Source of the DNA: Setomelanomma holmii
Lineage: Eukaryota; Ascomycota; Dothideomycetes; Pleosporales; Phaeosphaeriaceae
Assembly (NCBI GenBank): GCA_010015745.1
Contig: ML978175.1
Span: 186,001 to 250,000 of the forward strand
Direction of reading: 5' to 3'
DNA: 64,000 nt
Positions 32,719-42,696 of this stretch are shown piece by piece. The position numbers and the translations under genes are program-made. Every line of letters begins with the position of its first letter. Positions within the stretch are counted from its first letter, which is position 1. Under the pieces are notes generated by a model. It was not told where the DNA came from and searched no databases. It saw nothing but the letters and a program-made list of their open reading frames with translations.

Positions 32719-33895
32719 ATGACGCGCCAACCCATACGCTACACGAGAATCGCCTTCTTCCTGCTCTTGTCTTCGCTGAGCTCCGCCTTGGAGGTCTCGC
32801 CTGACTCGCCATGCGCACCGAAATGCATCGATGATCCGCGGACAGGCAACGCGTCGGATGTGCAATCATCCTTGACATTTAATCGCGATCTATTCTGTTA
32901 CAACTGGGAAGTTGTTGGCAATAACTCTACGCAAAGCGGGCAAAAGTTCAAGGATTGCAATGATTGCATGAAGTCGAGCGGATATGCGTGGACCACTGCA
33001 GTCGAACGGGATACCAACTGGTTTTTGTGTTCGTGCTTACCCTTCCATCACAAGATGAGCGTATCTTCATAATCCTAATTGCTGATTCTCAATAGTCAAT
33101 AATCGTGGAGTGGTGGATTGGTGTTTGTTCGGACGCTTCGCGGAAGAAAACAACGAGAACATTACACAATCCTCGATATATAAGAGCTGCAACAACAGTT
33201 GCAACAAGATCTATGACGCCGCAGATTACACCATCAAGCAAAACCCCGACAGCTATAGCTTCTGCGACTACAATGGCAATTTCACGAGCGACGCGGACTC
33301 ATGTTTGAGCTGCCTCTATGAAACGCCAGGCTTGACAATCCTGGGTAATGGTGAGTCCTGGGTAGATTTGTCTTACCCGTCCTGATACTGATCATTGGTA
33401 GTGCTCGCGACTGTGGTGGATTTATGCAAGAAGAAACCCGGCAAGATCTACGACTTTCCGAAGGACCAGGAAGTCTACGCGGCAACGAAGATCTCTCTAT
33501 CTGGGACTTCGACCAACGCAACCTCCAGCGGAAGCCCCTCTCCATCTTCTTCGACTTCGTCAACCTCCAGTGGGCTATCTAAAGGCGCAATTGCCGGTAT
33601 TGTACTCGGCGCACTCGTCGGCATTGCAGTCATCCTTGGTGCGATCCTGCTACTTTTGAGGAGGCGCAAGAACAAGAACAAGAACATCCCTATGCATGTA
33701 TCGCATGAAGTCAGTGGTACGCCGTACGCGCGCGTGGGCAACTACCAGTACAATCCAGTGGGCCATGCAGGGAAGGAACAATATGCTTACGCTCCTGCGG
33801 AAGCGCGGCAAACAAATGCACGAGCGGAGTTGGGAATGCAAGAATCACCATACAAGCTGCAAGCGGGAAATATGAGTCCTGGAGCAAGATACTGA
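32719..33895 (+). CDS. Cysteine-rich single-pass surface protein, three exons
   Basis: Exons 32719-33028, 33096-33350 and 33402-33895 give 352 residues. Intron 1 uses donor GTTCGT and joins DTNWFL to FNNRGVVDWCLFG in frame; intron 2 has GTGAGT. There is a signal peptide (AFFLLLSSLSSALE), a lumenal part with about a dozen Cys and several NxS/T sites, a Ser/Thr-rich linker, one membrane helix (GAIAGIVLGALVGIAVILGA) with a stop-transfer RRRKNKNKN, and a cytosolic tail with Tyr/Pro-rich motifs. The layout resembles fungal proteins annotated as LPXTG-domain or sensor-like surface proteins. No exact function is known to me. The Gly-x3-Gly helix could support dimerisation. Confidence 0.82.
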
Positions 33896-34219
33896 AAGCA
33901 ACCAGGCAAAGGGACAATGTCGCGGTTCCCCAGACGGGCTGTGACTATCTGCTTCCTATTCAATCATCTTCGACTTAGCAATTTTGCTCACTGCAATGTG
34001 ATACCACTTAGCACTTTCATTTGCGTTAGCTACTCATATTGTTATCATCCTGTTCAACTCGGGCAAAGATACCCAACTCATAGGCCTAGCGCCGAACTAA
34101 TCCCTTCTGTCAGATTTGCCAAAATGTTCGACCCTCCAGCAACACCAACAAGCAGATCCTTATATGATTCCCTATCCGAAGTTAGTCACTTCCATCCAGC
34201 CTGAATAACCGCAATTCAC
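33896..34219. other. Convergent 3' regions
   Basis: 324 bases between the stop codons of the surface protein and the peroxygenase gene. Nothing coding is seen. Confidence 0.5.
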
Positions 34220-35211
34220 TTACGCAACTATTTTCGTTCCCTCCGCAAGCGGCTCCGGGCTCTCCGCATATAGTCTCACGACCATAGCTCCCAAGCTCGG
34301 CAACGTGATTGGAGCGGCACTAGGTCTCCAGCCCAGCTCGTATGGCAGTTTTTCCTGCTCGAACAGACTGCGCACATAATCTATCCTGGCATTCCCAGAC
34401 ACAGGATCAGCCATACTTTGCAGATAGATTGCGTTCTCGCCATAGCTAAAAATCACTTCACGCAGGCCGTACGTGAAACTCGGATTCTTCGCCAGACTAT
34501 CCTGATACCGCGCGTACTTTGCCTTACTAGCCGTGGGAACATCAGTCACAGTCTTGCCGTCAAAGAAACCGATATACTGGTTCCAATTCGGTGCGTAGAA
34601 TGGTTGATCGCTGCCCAGCACGGCGTCCTGACGCGACATGGAGGCGTCGTGCTCGATGGGGAAATTGTGCTGGTTCAGGTCGTCGAGGTCGAAGGAACCG
34701 CCGAGTGGGTTTGGAGAGGAAAGGAGACCGGCGCCGCCGATTGCGACGGTGAAGTCGGCGCCCATATTTAGACCCGCTGCGAGACCCTCTTTCGGCTGGA
34801 TTAGTAGGTGGTACTTCTGGGGTTCTTGGACGAAACGTACTTATCAGGTGCGGAATCGTCATATTATGGCCATCGCGATGGATAAAACCGTGGTTTGCGA
34901 GGGCTATGGTACGGCGTCAGTACATCAACGTGTATTGTCAAGACGTTGTCTACCATTGAGACCTGGGCATGGTGATCGAACTGCGGAAGAAGTCAGCAAA
35001 GGTTGTGCTATATCCTGTGTAAGCTCAGCATACCGTCGCCTGTTCCTGGTGGGTGGAAGTCAGTGAATCGAGGATCGTTCGCGGGAGCTGGTCCCAGGGA
35101 AGAAAGGAGTTCGCCAATATCCAGTGGCAAGCCCAATAGTCCTTGAGCCGATGTGACACTAGCTACAGCTAGCACAAGCGCGAGAGAAAAACACATATTC
35201 GACTTGTGCAA
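34220..35211 (-). CDS. Heme-thiolate peroxidase (chloroperoxidase / unspecific peroxygenase family), four exons
   Basis: Exons 35211-35034, 34980-34954, 34903-34841 and 34788-34220 give 278 residues, the size of short UPOs. A signal peptide (CFSLALVLAVASVTSAQG) leads to the heme ligand motif SPCPGLNALANHGFIHRDG with Cys64 as axial thiolate, spread over exons 2 and 3. The acid-base motif is EHD at residues 135-137 (FPIEHDASMSRQD), the chloroperoxidase-like form; typical long UPOs have EGD. These secreted enzymes use hydrogen peroxide to oxygenate or halogenate organic compounds. The intron 1 donor is GTATGC and intron 3 donor GTACGT; exon 2 is 27 bases. Met6 is an alternative start. Confidence 0.93.
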
Positions 35212-35680
35212 TAAATGGCTTCACGACAAAAGTATGAACAGAAGTGAACATACCGCCAGACTGTCCGTCAGGGCGGAGCAATGTCTTTTGGCCCAATCAA
35301 AATCATCTCATCTGCGATGACTGCTAGACTCCCTTTCAAGTTGCACAATACCGAGGCTTCATAATAGTGCTGTTACTAGATATAGGAACAGGAGGGATTG
35401 GCATTGATCGACAGGGTGTGGCTGTTGTAGCGTGAGCTAAGGTCGGTAGTGTACGGGAATGCTAATCCCCGGCGATCCAAATTAGTAGGATCGTGATGGC
35501 GATCTTGTTTCGCCAAGGCGCACCACTGACGCTAATGCATGGAAAGTGAATGGTTTGGTGTGGGGTCATAAATTCAGAGTTGAGATGTTTCTCCCAACGA
35601 CTTTGCGTGTCGATCTGAACATGGCGCAAATACTGTGCATTTACCTCAAGACATCTTTGGCTAAGAAGTTTTTAATCTGC
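35212..35680. other. Upstream region of the peroxygenase gene
   Basis: 469 bases with no supported gene. It should contain the peroxygenase promoter. Confidence 0.45.
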
Positions 35681-36103
35681 TCACGAACAGAACAAACCGC
35701 TGGTAAGTCGTCGGTTGCACAGGTCATGTTCTGATGAGGTCGTCTCTTGCGGGGCATGGAAAGTCGGAAGAACGTTGGTGGGCAGCGGAACATTAGCTCC
35801 GCGATGCCCGTGCATGGCGCCAGATAGCGGAATGAACTCTTCAGTGTCGTGAAGGTACTCAGGCCTCACTGTATTTGCAATTTGTACGAGCAACTTCCAG
35901 GCGTTGTTGAGCTGTTGAGTTGTACGGCTAGGAAGCTCAAGCGTATATCCGAATTCCAAGCCCCACGAGAGGTCGTATAGCCAAAGGGTCGGGGATCTTT
36001 TACGATTTGCACTAAAGGAGTGGGACGAACTTGCGGTCCCGAAATGGTTCAATGCCTGCGACCAAGGGTCGCTACACACACTAGGAATGGTGTCTGTGGC
36101 CAT
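35681..36103 (-). CDS. Hypothetical protein, 140 residues
   Basis: Open frame from an ATG at 36103. Composition is protein-like: a Ser-rich N-terminus, then TLWLYDLSWGLEFGYTLELP and LNNAWKLLVQIANTVRPEYL, which predict helices. No domain is recognised and no intron is evident. It may be a real small gene or a fragment of a larger lost gene. It sits about 0.5 kb upstream of the peroxygenase on the same strand. Confidence 0.4.
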   Translation of the reverse strand: MATDTIPSVCSDPWSQALNHFGTASSSHSFSANRKRSPTLWLYDLSWGLEFGYTLELPSRTTQQLNNAWKLLVQIANTVRPEYLHDTEEFIPLSGAMHGHRGANVPLPTNVLPTFHAPQETTSSEHDLCNRRLTSGLFCS

Positions 36104-36265
36104 CTAAACGAGGAATGACACATTCTGAATTCTGGCACTGCGACGTCCCATTCGCAGCGATTAGCTAGGTAGTTTGTAGAGTATATATTTTGGCTAATTT
36201 CAAAGATACGTCATAGCATTCTTGGTCCAAGTTAGTAGTTCACTCTCCACCTTTTCAATCAAGAC

Positions 36266-36342
36266 ATATCCTAACAGCTTCATTAGCGGTAGGATAATTG
36301 CCTTCCAAGCAATTGGCCCGGGTTCGACTCCCGGAGGATGCA
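36266..36342 (+). tRNA. tRNA-Gly(TCC)-like sequence with abnormal 5' half
   Basis: The 3' two thirds are canonical: anticodon stem ATTGC/GCAAT around loop CTTCCAA (anticodon TCC), T-arm CCGGG-TTCGACT-CCCGG containing a good B box, and 3' acceptor strand AGGATGC with discriminator A. A T-run (36377 region) could terminate Pol III. The 5' side reads ATATCCT, which pairs with the acceptor only with one mismatch and one T-G pair, and the D-arm region is about five bases too long and cannot form a normal stem. A tRNA pseudogene or very divergent copy is likely. Confidence 0.55.
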
Positions 36343-37548
36343 CAACATCCTTCTCATCGATTGCAATATTATCAATTTTTTGTAGACGTTCTATCCATGC
36401 GTTGAGTTTTGGTGGTCTTGATTGGACGTTGAGTGAAGCGAACCATCACGTGCTCACCTCCAACTCAACAGGTCTTGAATCAAGCATGCCATCGCTCACT
36501 TCCAACACGAAGAGAATGCGAAGAACAGCCTCAGCTCAAATGATGTAAGGCTTTATCTTCTTTTGGTAACATCCGGACTGACAGTGGCAGATGTGACACG
36601 GAAGTGCGGGGTATCTCCAAGACTTCATCATTATCCACGTTGAGACTCGCAACCAGGGCCTCAATAAGCGGTGATCCGGTCACCTCCGAATGCATGAGGT
36701 CTTGTTATCGAGTTCTCCAGATTTCATTCGGTAAGTGATGCGCATGATCGCTTTCGGTAAGCGCACCAGCCACGGAGCTTCCGAGGCCCATCACAGCCGT
36801 CCCTGAGGACACATTCTCTTCCTGCAGGACAACGCTCGACGATCTTTGAAGATCATGCAACATGACAACAGTCCTGGAGGCCTGCGTGAGTCTCAACAGC
36901 GACTATGTCCCACGAGCACACTGCGGCTGTCCGGCGGGGAGCTCGCCCGGCAGACACAGAGTGCACCAAGAACGCACACCGAACACATGAAGCGGGAGCA
37001 CGCATGTCGCGCACTCTCTCGGTGACACCAAAGACCTTGATTTTGAGGCAGCTGCTCAGGTGCCGCTGGCTGATTGGTTGTCACTTAGCCCTACAAAGCA
37101 GTTTGAAGTACTCGTGGGTCTGGCTCGGTTATATGCGTTGGCCGTGCAGTTGCTTGTGGGTCTCTAGACCGCGCGCCCGCAGGTGGCAGTCGGTGAGGAG
37201 GCCTGAGGAACGGAGGCCCCACACACCATTGGAGTGCTTTGATTGGTTCGAGATGCATTTTGGAGGGGAGAGTCACCGACACCTGAATCGGGGATGAACA
37301 TGCGCCAAGTGCGCGGCTTTGCGGAATGGGGAGGACATGCTATCCAAGGAATCGCGTGTGTGATTGTTGATGGTGCGTATATATTGCGTGGTTTGAGCCG
37401 CATGAGTGCTATTGTCCTGCAGGAATCGTCTGACGAGTATTTGAGCTGTCCATCCCGTCTACCATACGCCTGTCCTGTATTGAAGCTTCCATCGCATACG
37501 CATTCAGCTCATATTCACAGCCTACTTCATCCATAATCACTGCCTGCG
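36343..37548. other. Intergenic region downstream of the tRNA-like sequence
   Basis: About 1.2 kb with overlapping short frames on both strands and no domain. The right end contains the promoter of the SR-rich protein gene. Confidence 0.4.
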
Positions 37549-38019
37549 ATGGCATCTCAGTCCAACTTCCAACCCATCCCACCCATTCGGACCAGCACAG
37601 CTGGTTCGCAAAACTCGCAATCTTCTGGGCAAATGTCTCCGCTCTTCTCGCCAGCATCACCGGCGTCACGTGCGACGTCACCCACCGAGCAGTCATTCTT
37701 CTCAGCCATCACTGCACGAGTCCGCGGTCGGTCAAGAAGCCGTTCGCGCGACGCATCACGCAATCGATCAAAGTCGCCCATGGCCTCGCCACCAAGGCAA
37801 ATCAGCCAGCAAACGCAACAAATGCAGCAAACACACCATACACGACACGTCTCCATCACCGCACCTACGCAACCACCTCGACCGAGTCTCCAAACAGCAG
37901 ACAGGCGAAGCACCGGTGGGAGCGATCCGTGGCGTGGACGACACTCGAACGAATGGTTGTTTGGTGGCTGGTCAGCGACGGAGACCGCAAAGGATATCTT
38001 GCATCGTCGCGGCAAGTGA
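37549..38019 (+). CDS. Small Ser/Arg-rich protein with conserved C-terminal motif
   Basis: 156 residues, single exon. The N-terminal two thirds are low complexity: SPASPASRATSP, then an RS stretch (RVRGRSRSRSRDASRNRSKSP), then Gln/Thr-rich sequence. The C-terminus HSNEWLFGGWSATETAKDIL resembles a short motif I associate with small uncharacterised ascomycete proteins. The RS part could be phosphorylated and suggests a nuclear or cytosolic disordered protein. Function unknown. The stop follows RRGK in a GGCAAGTGAGT context, so a donor site reading into a further exon cannot be excluded. Confidence 0.72.
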   Translation: MASQSNFQPIPPIRTSTAGSQNSQSSGQMSPLFSPASPASRATSPTEQSFFSAITARVRGRSRSRSRDASRNRSKSPMASPPRQISQQTQQMQQTHHTRHVSITAPTQPPRPSLQTADRRSTGGSDPWRGRHSNEWLFGGWSATETAKDILHRRGK

Positions 38020-38937
38020 GTTCCTGTATATCTTCAGCGAGTGGTCTGCGACGCACCCGTCATGACTGGCCAAGATACTGCTGGAAGGTATCACACTTTC
38101 GAGTGTCTGGTGGCATGTCAACGAATGTTATGAGTAGAACGAAGATAATGAAGAAAGATCAGATTGTTTGGTGCTGAGCTGAGGCGCGTTGGTCAGCATT
38201 GGAGCGTGTCCGGTCAGCGTACATGTCGCAATCTCTCGTCTGCTGTACATCGCTGTTGTCGTTTGTATATTAGCTAGCAGGAATACAAACAATTCCCATC
38301 AGATCCTTAGCTCTTGCTTGCAGGCTCGTGAGCCTATGTTCGTGATTGTAGCCGCATGTCTCCATGACACAATCACCTGTACTCTGTACTTCGAACCTTT
38401 ATTCGTATGCGACATCAAAACCATCAGAATCTGGTCAATAAGAGGATGTAAGACTAGGGGAGGTCGTGATTTTAGTCTCCACTTTCGCTGCCCCTTTACA
38501 TAAGCGGCCTTGGGTTTCCGCAATTCCGCCAGGTACCAAGTGCCACACCGCCTAGTCGAGTACCTACATGTCTTGCGGAGTCCTGTGCTTCTGCAACCGC
38601 ATTCCGACGTCGCTAGAGACCTTCAATGGCACCGACAGGAACTTTTCTCGCTGTCATGAAGTCCTATAATGCTATCGGAATGACTGGCAGCCACCGAGCT
38701 GATTCACGGCGCTCGCAGCTACTCCGATCGAGGCCCACCATTGCCCCTCCGCAACACCACCTGCCCCTTGGAGGTCTGCCCTCGAACTGCGAAGCTCGAT
38801 AGCATTCCGCGCAGGGTGCACGATTCGTCACACTGCATCGCATTAATATAACAAGAAAAGACTTAAAACTATATAAAATCAAAAATCCACTTCGAGTCGT
38901 CGCAACCATTGCCCCGCTCCCTCTGCCATAATTTACC
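38020..38937. other. Intergenic region upstream of the FAD oxidoreductase
   Basis: 918 bases, no supported gene. An A/T-rich stretch (AATATAAC... to about 38880) lies 60-100 bases before the next start and may contain the core promoter. Confidence 0.45.
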
Positions 38938-40487
38938 ATGAAGCACCCACGTGCATCGCTTCCGACGCCAACTTCGACCAATTCATTCTGGCACAGCGAG
39001 CCCAACAAGTTTCTGCTTGGGCATCGAACGACGGAGGAGCTTCCCGCGGAGGCTGATATTGTTATTGTTGGCACCGGCACAACGGGCACATCTGCTGCGA
39101 GGTTCCTAACTGAGGATGTTAGAGCAAAGGGCAAGAGCATAGTCGTATTGGATGCAAGGGAAGCATGTTGGTGTGCTACTGGACGGGTGAGTACAATTTC
39201 TCGCCGTCAGCGGCATGCCGCAATGTGCCTTCGTATATATTAGAACGACACCGCTGTTGCGCAGCACAGGAGCTCCCAGCATATGAATACTTGGCTGACA
39301 CGACAATTTAGAATGGGGGTCATTGTCAGCCCCTTCTCTTCGACCGCGGATCAGAAGTAGCTACCTTCGAGCTCCGCAACGTCGCCGCCGTACGCTCCTA
39401 CATCCAGTCCAACAACGTCCCCTGCGAGTGGCGCGATGTATCTGGCTGCCGTACATTTTGGACCGAAGGCGCCATGGCAGAAGCAGAGCGAGAAATTGAG
39501 AGCCTGAAGACCACTGCTCCAGAAATCGCGAGCCAAGTCAGAGTCATACGAGATAAGGAAGAGCTCAAGAAACATCGTGTCAGCTCCGACACTATTGGAG
39601 CAACACTCACGGCTGGCGCGGCAAGCTTATGGCCATACAAGCTGGTCACCTTCATGCTGGAGAAACTTGTAAAGGAGGGCAAGATCAATCTGCAGACGAA
39701 CACGCCTGTCACCGAAATCTCGAGTGCAGACGGCAAGCACACTCTACACACATCTCGCGGCACCATCACATCCGAGACCGTCATCCTCGCAACGAACGGC
39801 TACACATCTGCTCTCCTCCCACACTTCGCGGACCTCATTGTCCCTGTCCGCGGTGAAATGTCCGCCCTCCACCCGCCCAAGGGCTCCACACTCATACCAG
39901 ACTCATACGGCATGGTCGGCGCACTAGGTCAGCCTGAGAATAACGATGACTACCTCGTCCAACGACCATTTTCAGGCGTGCCGAACCTGGGTGGCCACTT
40001 GATGTTCGGCGGCGGTCGTGGAGCGAGCAAGCTACCCAGCGTAGGAGTATCAGACGACACCGTCATTGACGAAGGATCCGCAGCATATCTGCGCAGCGCC
40101 CTTCTCAAAGTCCTCGCCCTCGACGGCGAAACATCCGACCTCGCCGAACTCCGCGCCGCAGCACAATGGACAGGTATCATGGGCTATAGTCGCGACGACC
40201 ACCCGTGGGTCGGCAAGGTCCCGGACAAAGAGGGGCTGTGGCTTTGTGCAGGGTATACGGGACATGGAATGCCGAATGGCACGCTTTGTGGAAAGGCGGT
40301 GGTGGATATGGTGCTGGGGGAACTGGAAGGGAAGGATTTGGGTGAGTTGCAGGAGCAGATGGTTAAGGATGGGGACATGCCGAGTAGCTATGTGCTGAGT
40401 AAGGAGAGGATTGAGAGGGCGAGGACGACGTATTTGACGGTGGAGCAGCAGGATGAGAGAGGGGTGCATATGATTGGTGTTGTGTAA
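38938..40487 (+). CDS. FAD-dependent oxidoreductase (DAO family), two exons
   Basis: Exons 38938-39186 and 39312-40487 give 474 residues; intron 125 bases, donor GTGAGT. The FAD-binding Rossmann loop IVIVGTGTTGTSAARFL is at residues about 41-57, followed by VVLDAREACWCATGR-NGGHCQPL, the usual ATGxNGGH flavin loop that spans the intron. Further blocks are AASLWPYKLVTFML, ETVILATNGYTSALLP, VPVRGEMSA and the C-terminal WTGIMGYSRDDHPWVGKVP with AGYTGHGMPNGTLCGKAV, which closes the flavin site. The order matches fungal DAO-family oxidoreductases related to the yeast TDA3 group. The substrate, probably an amine or imino acid, is not deducible. Confidence 0.93.
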
Positions 40488-40910
40488 TGTCCTAGGCGTA
40501 ACCACAAATCCTATACTGTTCACGGCCATCGCTTGTTGTCACACCGCATGGAGAGCGTTTCCGGCCGTCGTCAGTGATAGCCGGCCACGGTAGAGGCAGT
40601 CTGTGCATCGTGACAATGCTTCCCTGACGGAAAGAGTGCAAGAGCACGTTGAACACGAGCGTGTATAGCGCTTCTCCGCATCTATACCAAGACTTCAGGC
40701 GTATTGCTTACTAATATCCTACTCTCATGTGCATGCATGCCATAACTACCAGAACAGCTTGGTTCTTGATACGATATGTGTACCCCGTGAACTCACAACT
40801 CGCAGTTAATACCCACAAGTACCTATTCATCGCAAACTACCATCATACCCAACATCGCATCTCCAGTGCCATTGCATCGACGCGCCAGGCACAAGATCCA
40901 AACACTCAAC
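40488..40910. other. Short intergenic region between tandem genes
   Basis: 423 bases between the FAD oxidoreductase stop and the DJ-1-like start. Only the promoter of the latter is expected. Confidence 0.5.
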
Positions 40911-41780
40911 ATGCCCACCACCCCTCTCCCAACCAAGATCGGTGTTGTCCTCTTCCCCGGCTTCCAGCTCCTCGACGCTGCCGGCCCTCTCGACGCGTTC
41001 CACCTGCTCTCGCAGCAGCACACACTCCACCTCATCATCCTCGCCGCGACACTCGATCCAGTCCCGACGCAGGTATGGGCGCAAGACGAGCAGAATAGCA
41101 AGTTCAGCCCGTCAATTGTGCCGACGCATACGTTTGCCGATGCGCCTGCTGATCTCGTAAGGCATATGATTGGCAAGGCAGTGCTAATGTGGTTGGTACA
41201 TGCTGACGAAGTTGGACAGGACATGATTCTTTTGCCTGGTGGACTTGGGACACGGGGACTTAAGGGCGAGGAGAAGCCCCATATGGTGCCTGTGGTTGAG
41301 TTCCTGAAGAGCCTGGATTGGAGCGGGGAGAAGGGAAGCGTGAGGTGGGTTTTGACTGCGTGTACGAGGAGCGAGGTTCTGGCTAGAACGGGTGTGTTGG
41401 ATGGGAGGCGTGCGACGACGAATAAGCGGGCTTTTAATGCTGTAAGTTTCTCTTGATCATTCTTTCCCTGTCTTTGCTTCTACGTCCTCGCACAACTCTC
41501 GCTGCGTATCAACATCGCTGAGGCTCAATAGGTCAAAGCCAAGCATCCCAACGTCAACTGGATCGTCAAGGCGCGCTGGGTCGTGGATGGCAATATCTGG
41601 ACGAGCAGCGGTATCTCTGCCGGCATGGACCTGGCGTTTGCGTGGATCTCAGAGGTCTTTGGCGAGGAGACAGCGCAGTATGTGGCGGATCGGAGCGAGT
41701 ATGTGGCGGATCGGAGCGAGTATGAGAGGAGTACTGAACCGGATCACGATCGGTATGCTGAGCGGTGGGGCGCTGTTTGA
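40911..41780 (+). CDS. DJ-1/PfpI family protein, three exons
   Basis: Exons 40911-41156, 41220-41441 and 41532-41780 give 238 residues; all introns are phase 0 with GTAAGG or GTAAGT donors. Blocks: KIGVVLFPGFQLLDAAGPLDAF, DMILLPGGLGTRG, TACTRSEVLARTGVLDGRRATTNK and WVVDGNIWTSSGISAGMDLAFAW. The nucleophile-elbow Cys is Cys130; the order resembles fungal DJ-1/PfpI proteins of the isonitrile-hydratase-like branch. The C-terminus contains a perfect 21 bp tandem repeat, giving YVADRSE twice. The gene ends 70 bases from the convergent SRR1-like gene. Activity is not assigned: branch members include hydratases, glyoxalases and chaperone-like proteins. Confidence 0.92.
41679..41720 (+). repeat. Perfect 21 bp tandem repeat in the DJ-1-like gene
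   Basis: Two identical in-frame 21-base units (41679-41699 and 41700-41720), each encoding YVADRSE. Exact identity points to a recent slippage event; it lengthens the C-terminus by seven residues and keeps the frame. Confidence 0.95.
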
Positions 41781-41850
41781 TTCGCTATGAGGGATTTTAG
41801 TAGCGTGTGGGCCCGGATTGGAGGTATGGCGGACGACGACTCGAGTTTTA

Positions 41851-42696
41851 TCAGGTTGGAGGTCCGTCGTCCGTGATCTCTTTCGAGTATACAACCATGC
41901 CGTTCAATGCATGTGCGTGGTTCTCAAAGTCCCTCAAGTTCACACGTTCTCTTCCACGAAGGAACTTCTTCCCAAGCTCATTGCATTCTTTCAGCTTCTT
42001 CCTCTTATCCTCGCTATGTGCGTAAGCACCATAATCGTCCAGAATCTCATTCCCCACATACAGAGCCGGGTCCTTCTCCGCAAGAAATATGGGAAGAAGT
42101 ATATACCAATCCACAAACGGTGAGAAAACGTACGATTCGGGCGTTATGTGTGTCTCGATACCAGTGTCAACCTTGGTGATGTCGAGTCTGTCCAGAAATT
42201 CGACATCGAGCGGCGCGAAGGCAGGATCCTGGGCATACATTCGCACCTGACCCAGATAACCGATGATATCCAAAAACAGCACAAGCTGCCACATACTCCT
42301 CCATCGATGCTCCCAATCCCTCGTGAAACTCCCGATCCCAATGCACACAGCCTTTTTCACATCCCATCCCTTCCCTTTTCCACCAACAAGCTCTTTGACC
42401 TGCTTCGCAACAGCAGTATCTTTCCACCGCTCTTGCAACTTCCTCAGCTCCACAAGCAAACTCTCCGCCGTAATGCTTTCAACGATGGGCGGCAGGGTGG
42501 AATGCTTGTTCGGCATCGCACCAGCATCCGCCTTCTTCGCTGCATTCCCACTCACACTTCCACGCCGATCAATATGAAGATTCGCAACGCCATGCGTAAC
42601 AACCGTCCACCCGTCCTCACCCTCAACTTCCCGTCTCTTTACGCGCCCTCCCGTATTCCCCTTCCCTCTACCATTCCCAGCTCTTCTACCGCCCAT
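41851..42696 (-). CDS. SRR1-domain protein
   Basis: 281 residues from the ATG at 42696; the frame is open upstream but has no other ATG. After a basic Gly/Arg-rich start come ESITAESLLVELRKLQERW, KAVCIGIGSFTRDWEHRWRSMWQL, AQDPAFAPLDVEFLDRLDI and the PESYVFSPFVDWYILLPIFL block, then YVGNEILDDY. These are the SRR1-like (sensitivity to red light reduced) domain blocks. In plants SRR1 acts in light and clock signalling; yeast Ber1 is linked to microtubules and heme. Fungal roles are mostly unknown. Single exon. The last 70 bases face the DJ-1-like stop. Confidence 0.88.
   Translation of the reverse strand: MGGRRAGNGRGKGNTGGRVKRREVEGEDGWTVVTHGVANLHIDRRGSVSGNAAKKADAGAMPNKHSTLPPIVESITAESLLVELRKLQERWKDTAVAKQVKELVGGKGKGWDVKKAVCIGIGSFTRDWEHRWRSMWQLVLFLDIIGYLGQVRMYAQDPAFAPLDVEFLDRLDITKVDTGIETHITPESYVFSPFVDWYILLPIFLAEKDPALYVGNEILDDYGAYAHSEDKRKKLKECNELGKKFLRGRERVNLRDFENHAHALNGMVVYSKEITDDGPPT

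Noticed and set aside
30633..35211. Identical start MHKSNM of the RTA1-like and peroxygenase genes as a shared element
   Set aside because: The nucleotide sequences differ at several positions and similarity ends after six codons; most likely coincidence.
39312..40487. Possibility that the FAD oxidoreductase is split into two genes
   Set aside because: The 125-base intron has good borders and joins the two halves of the ATGR-NGGH flavin loop exactly in frame.
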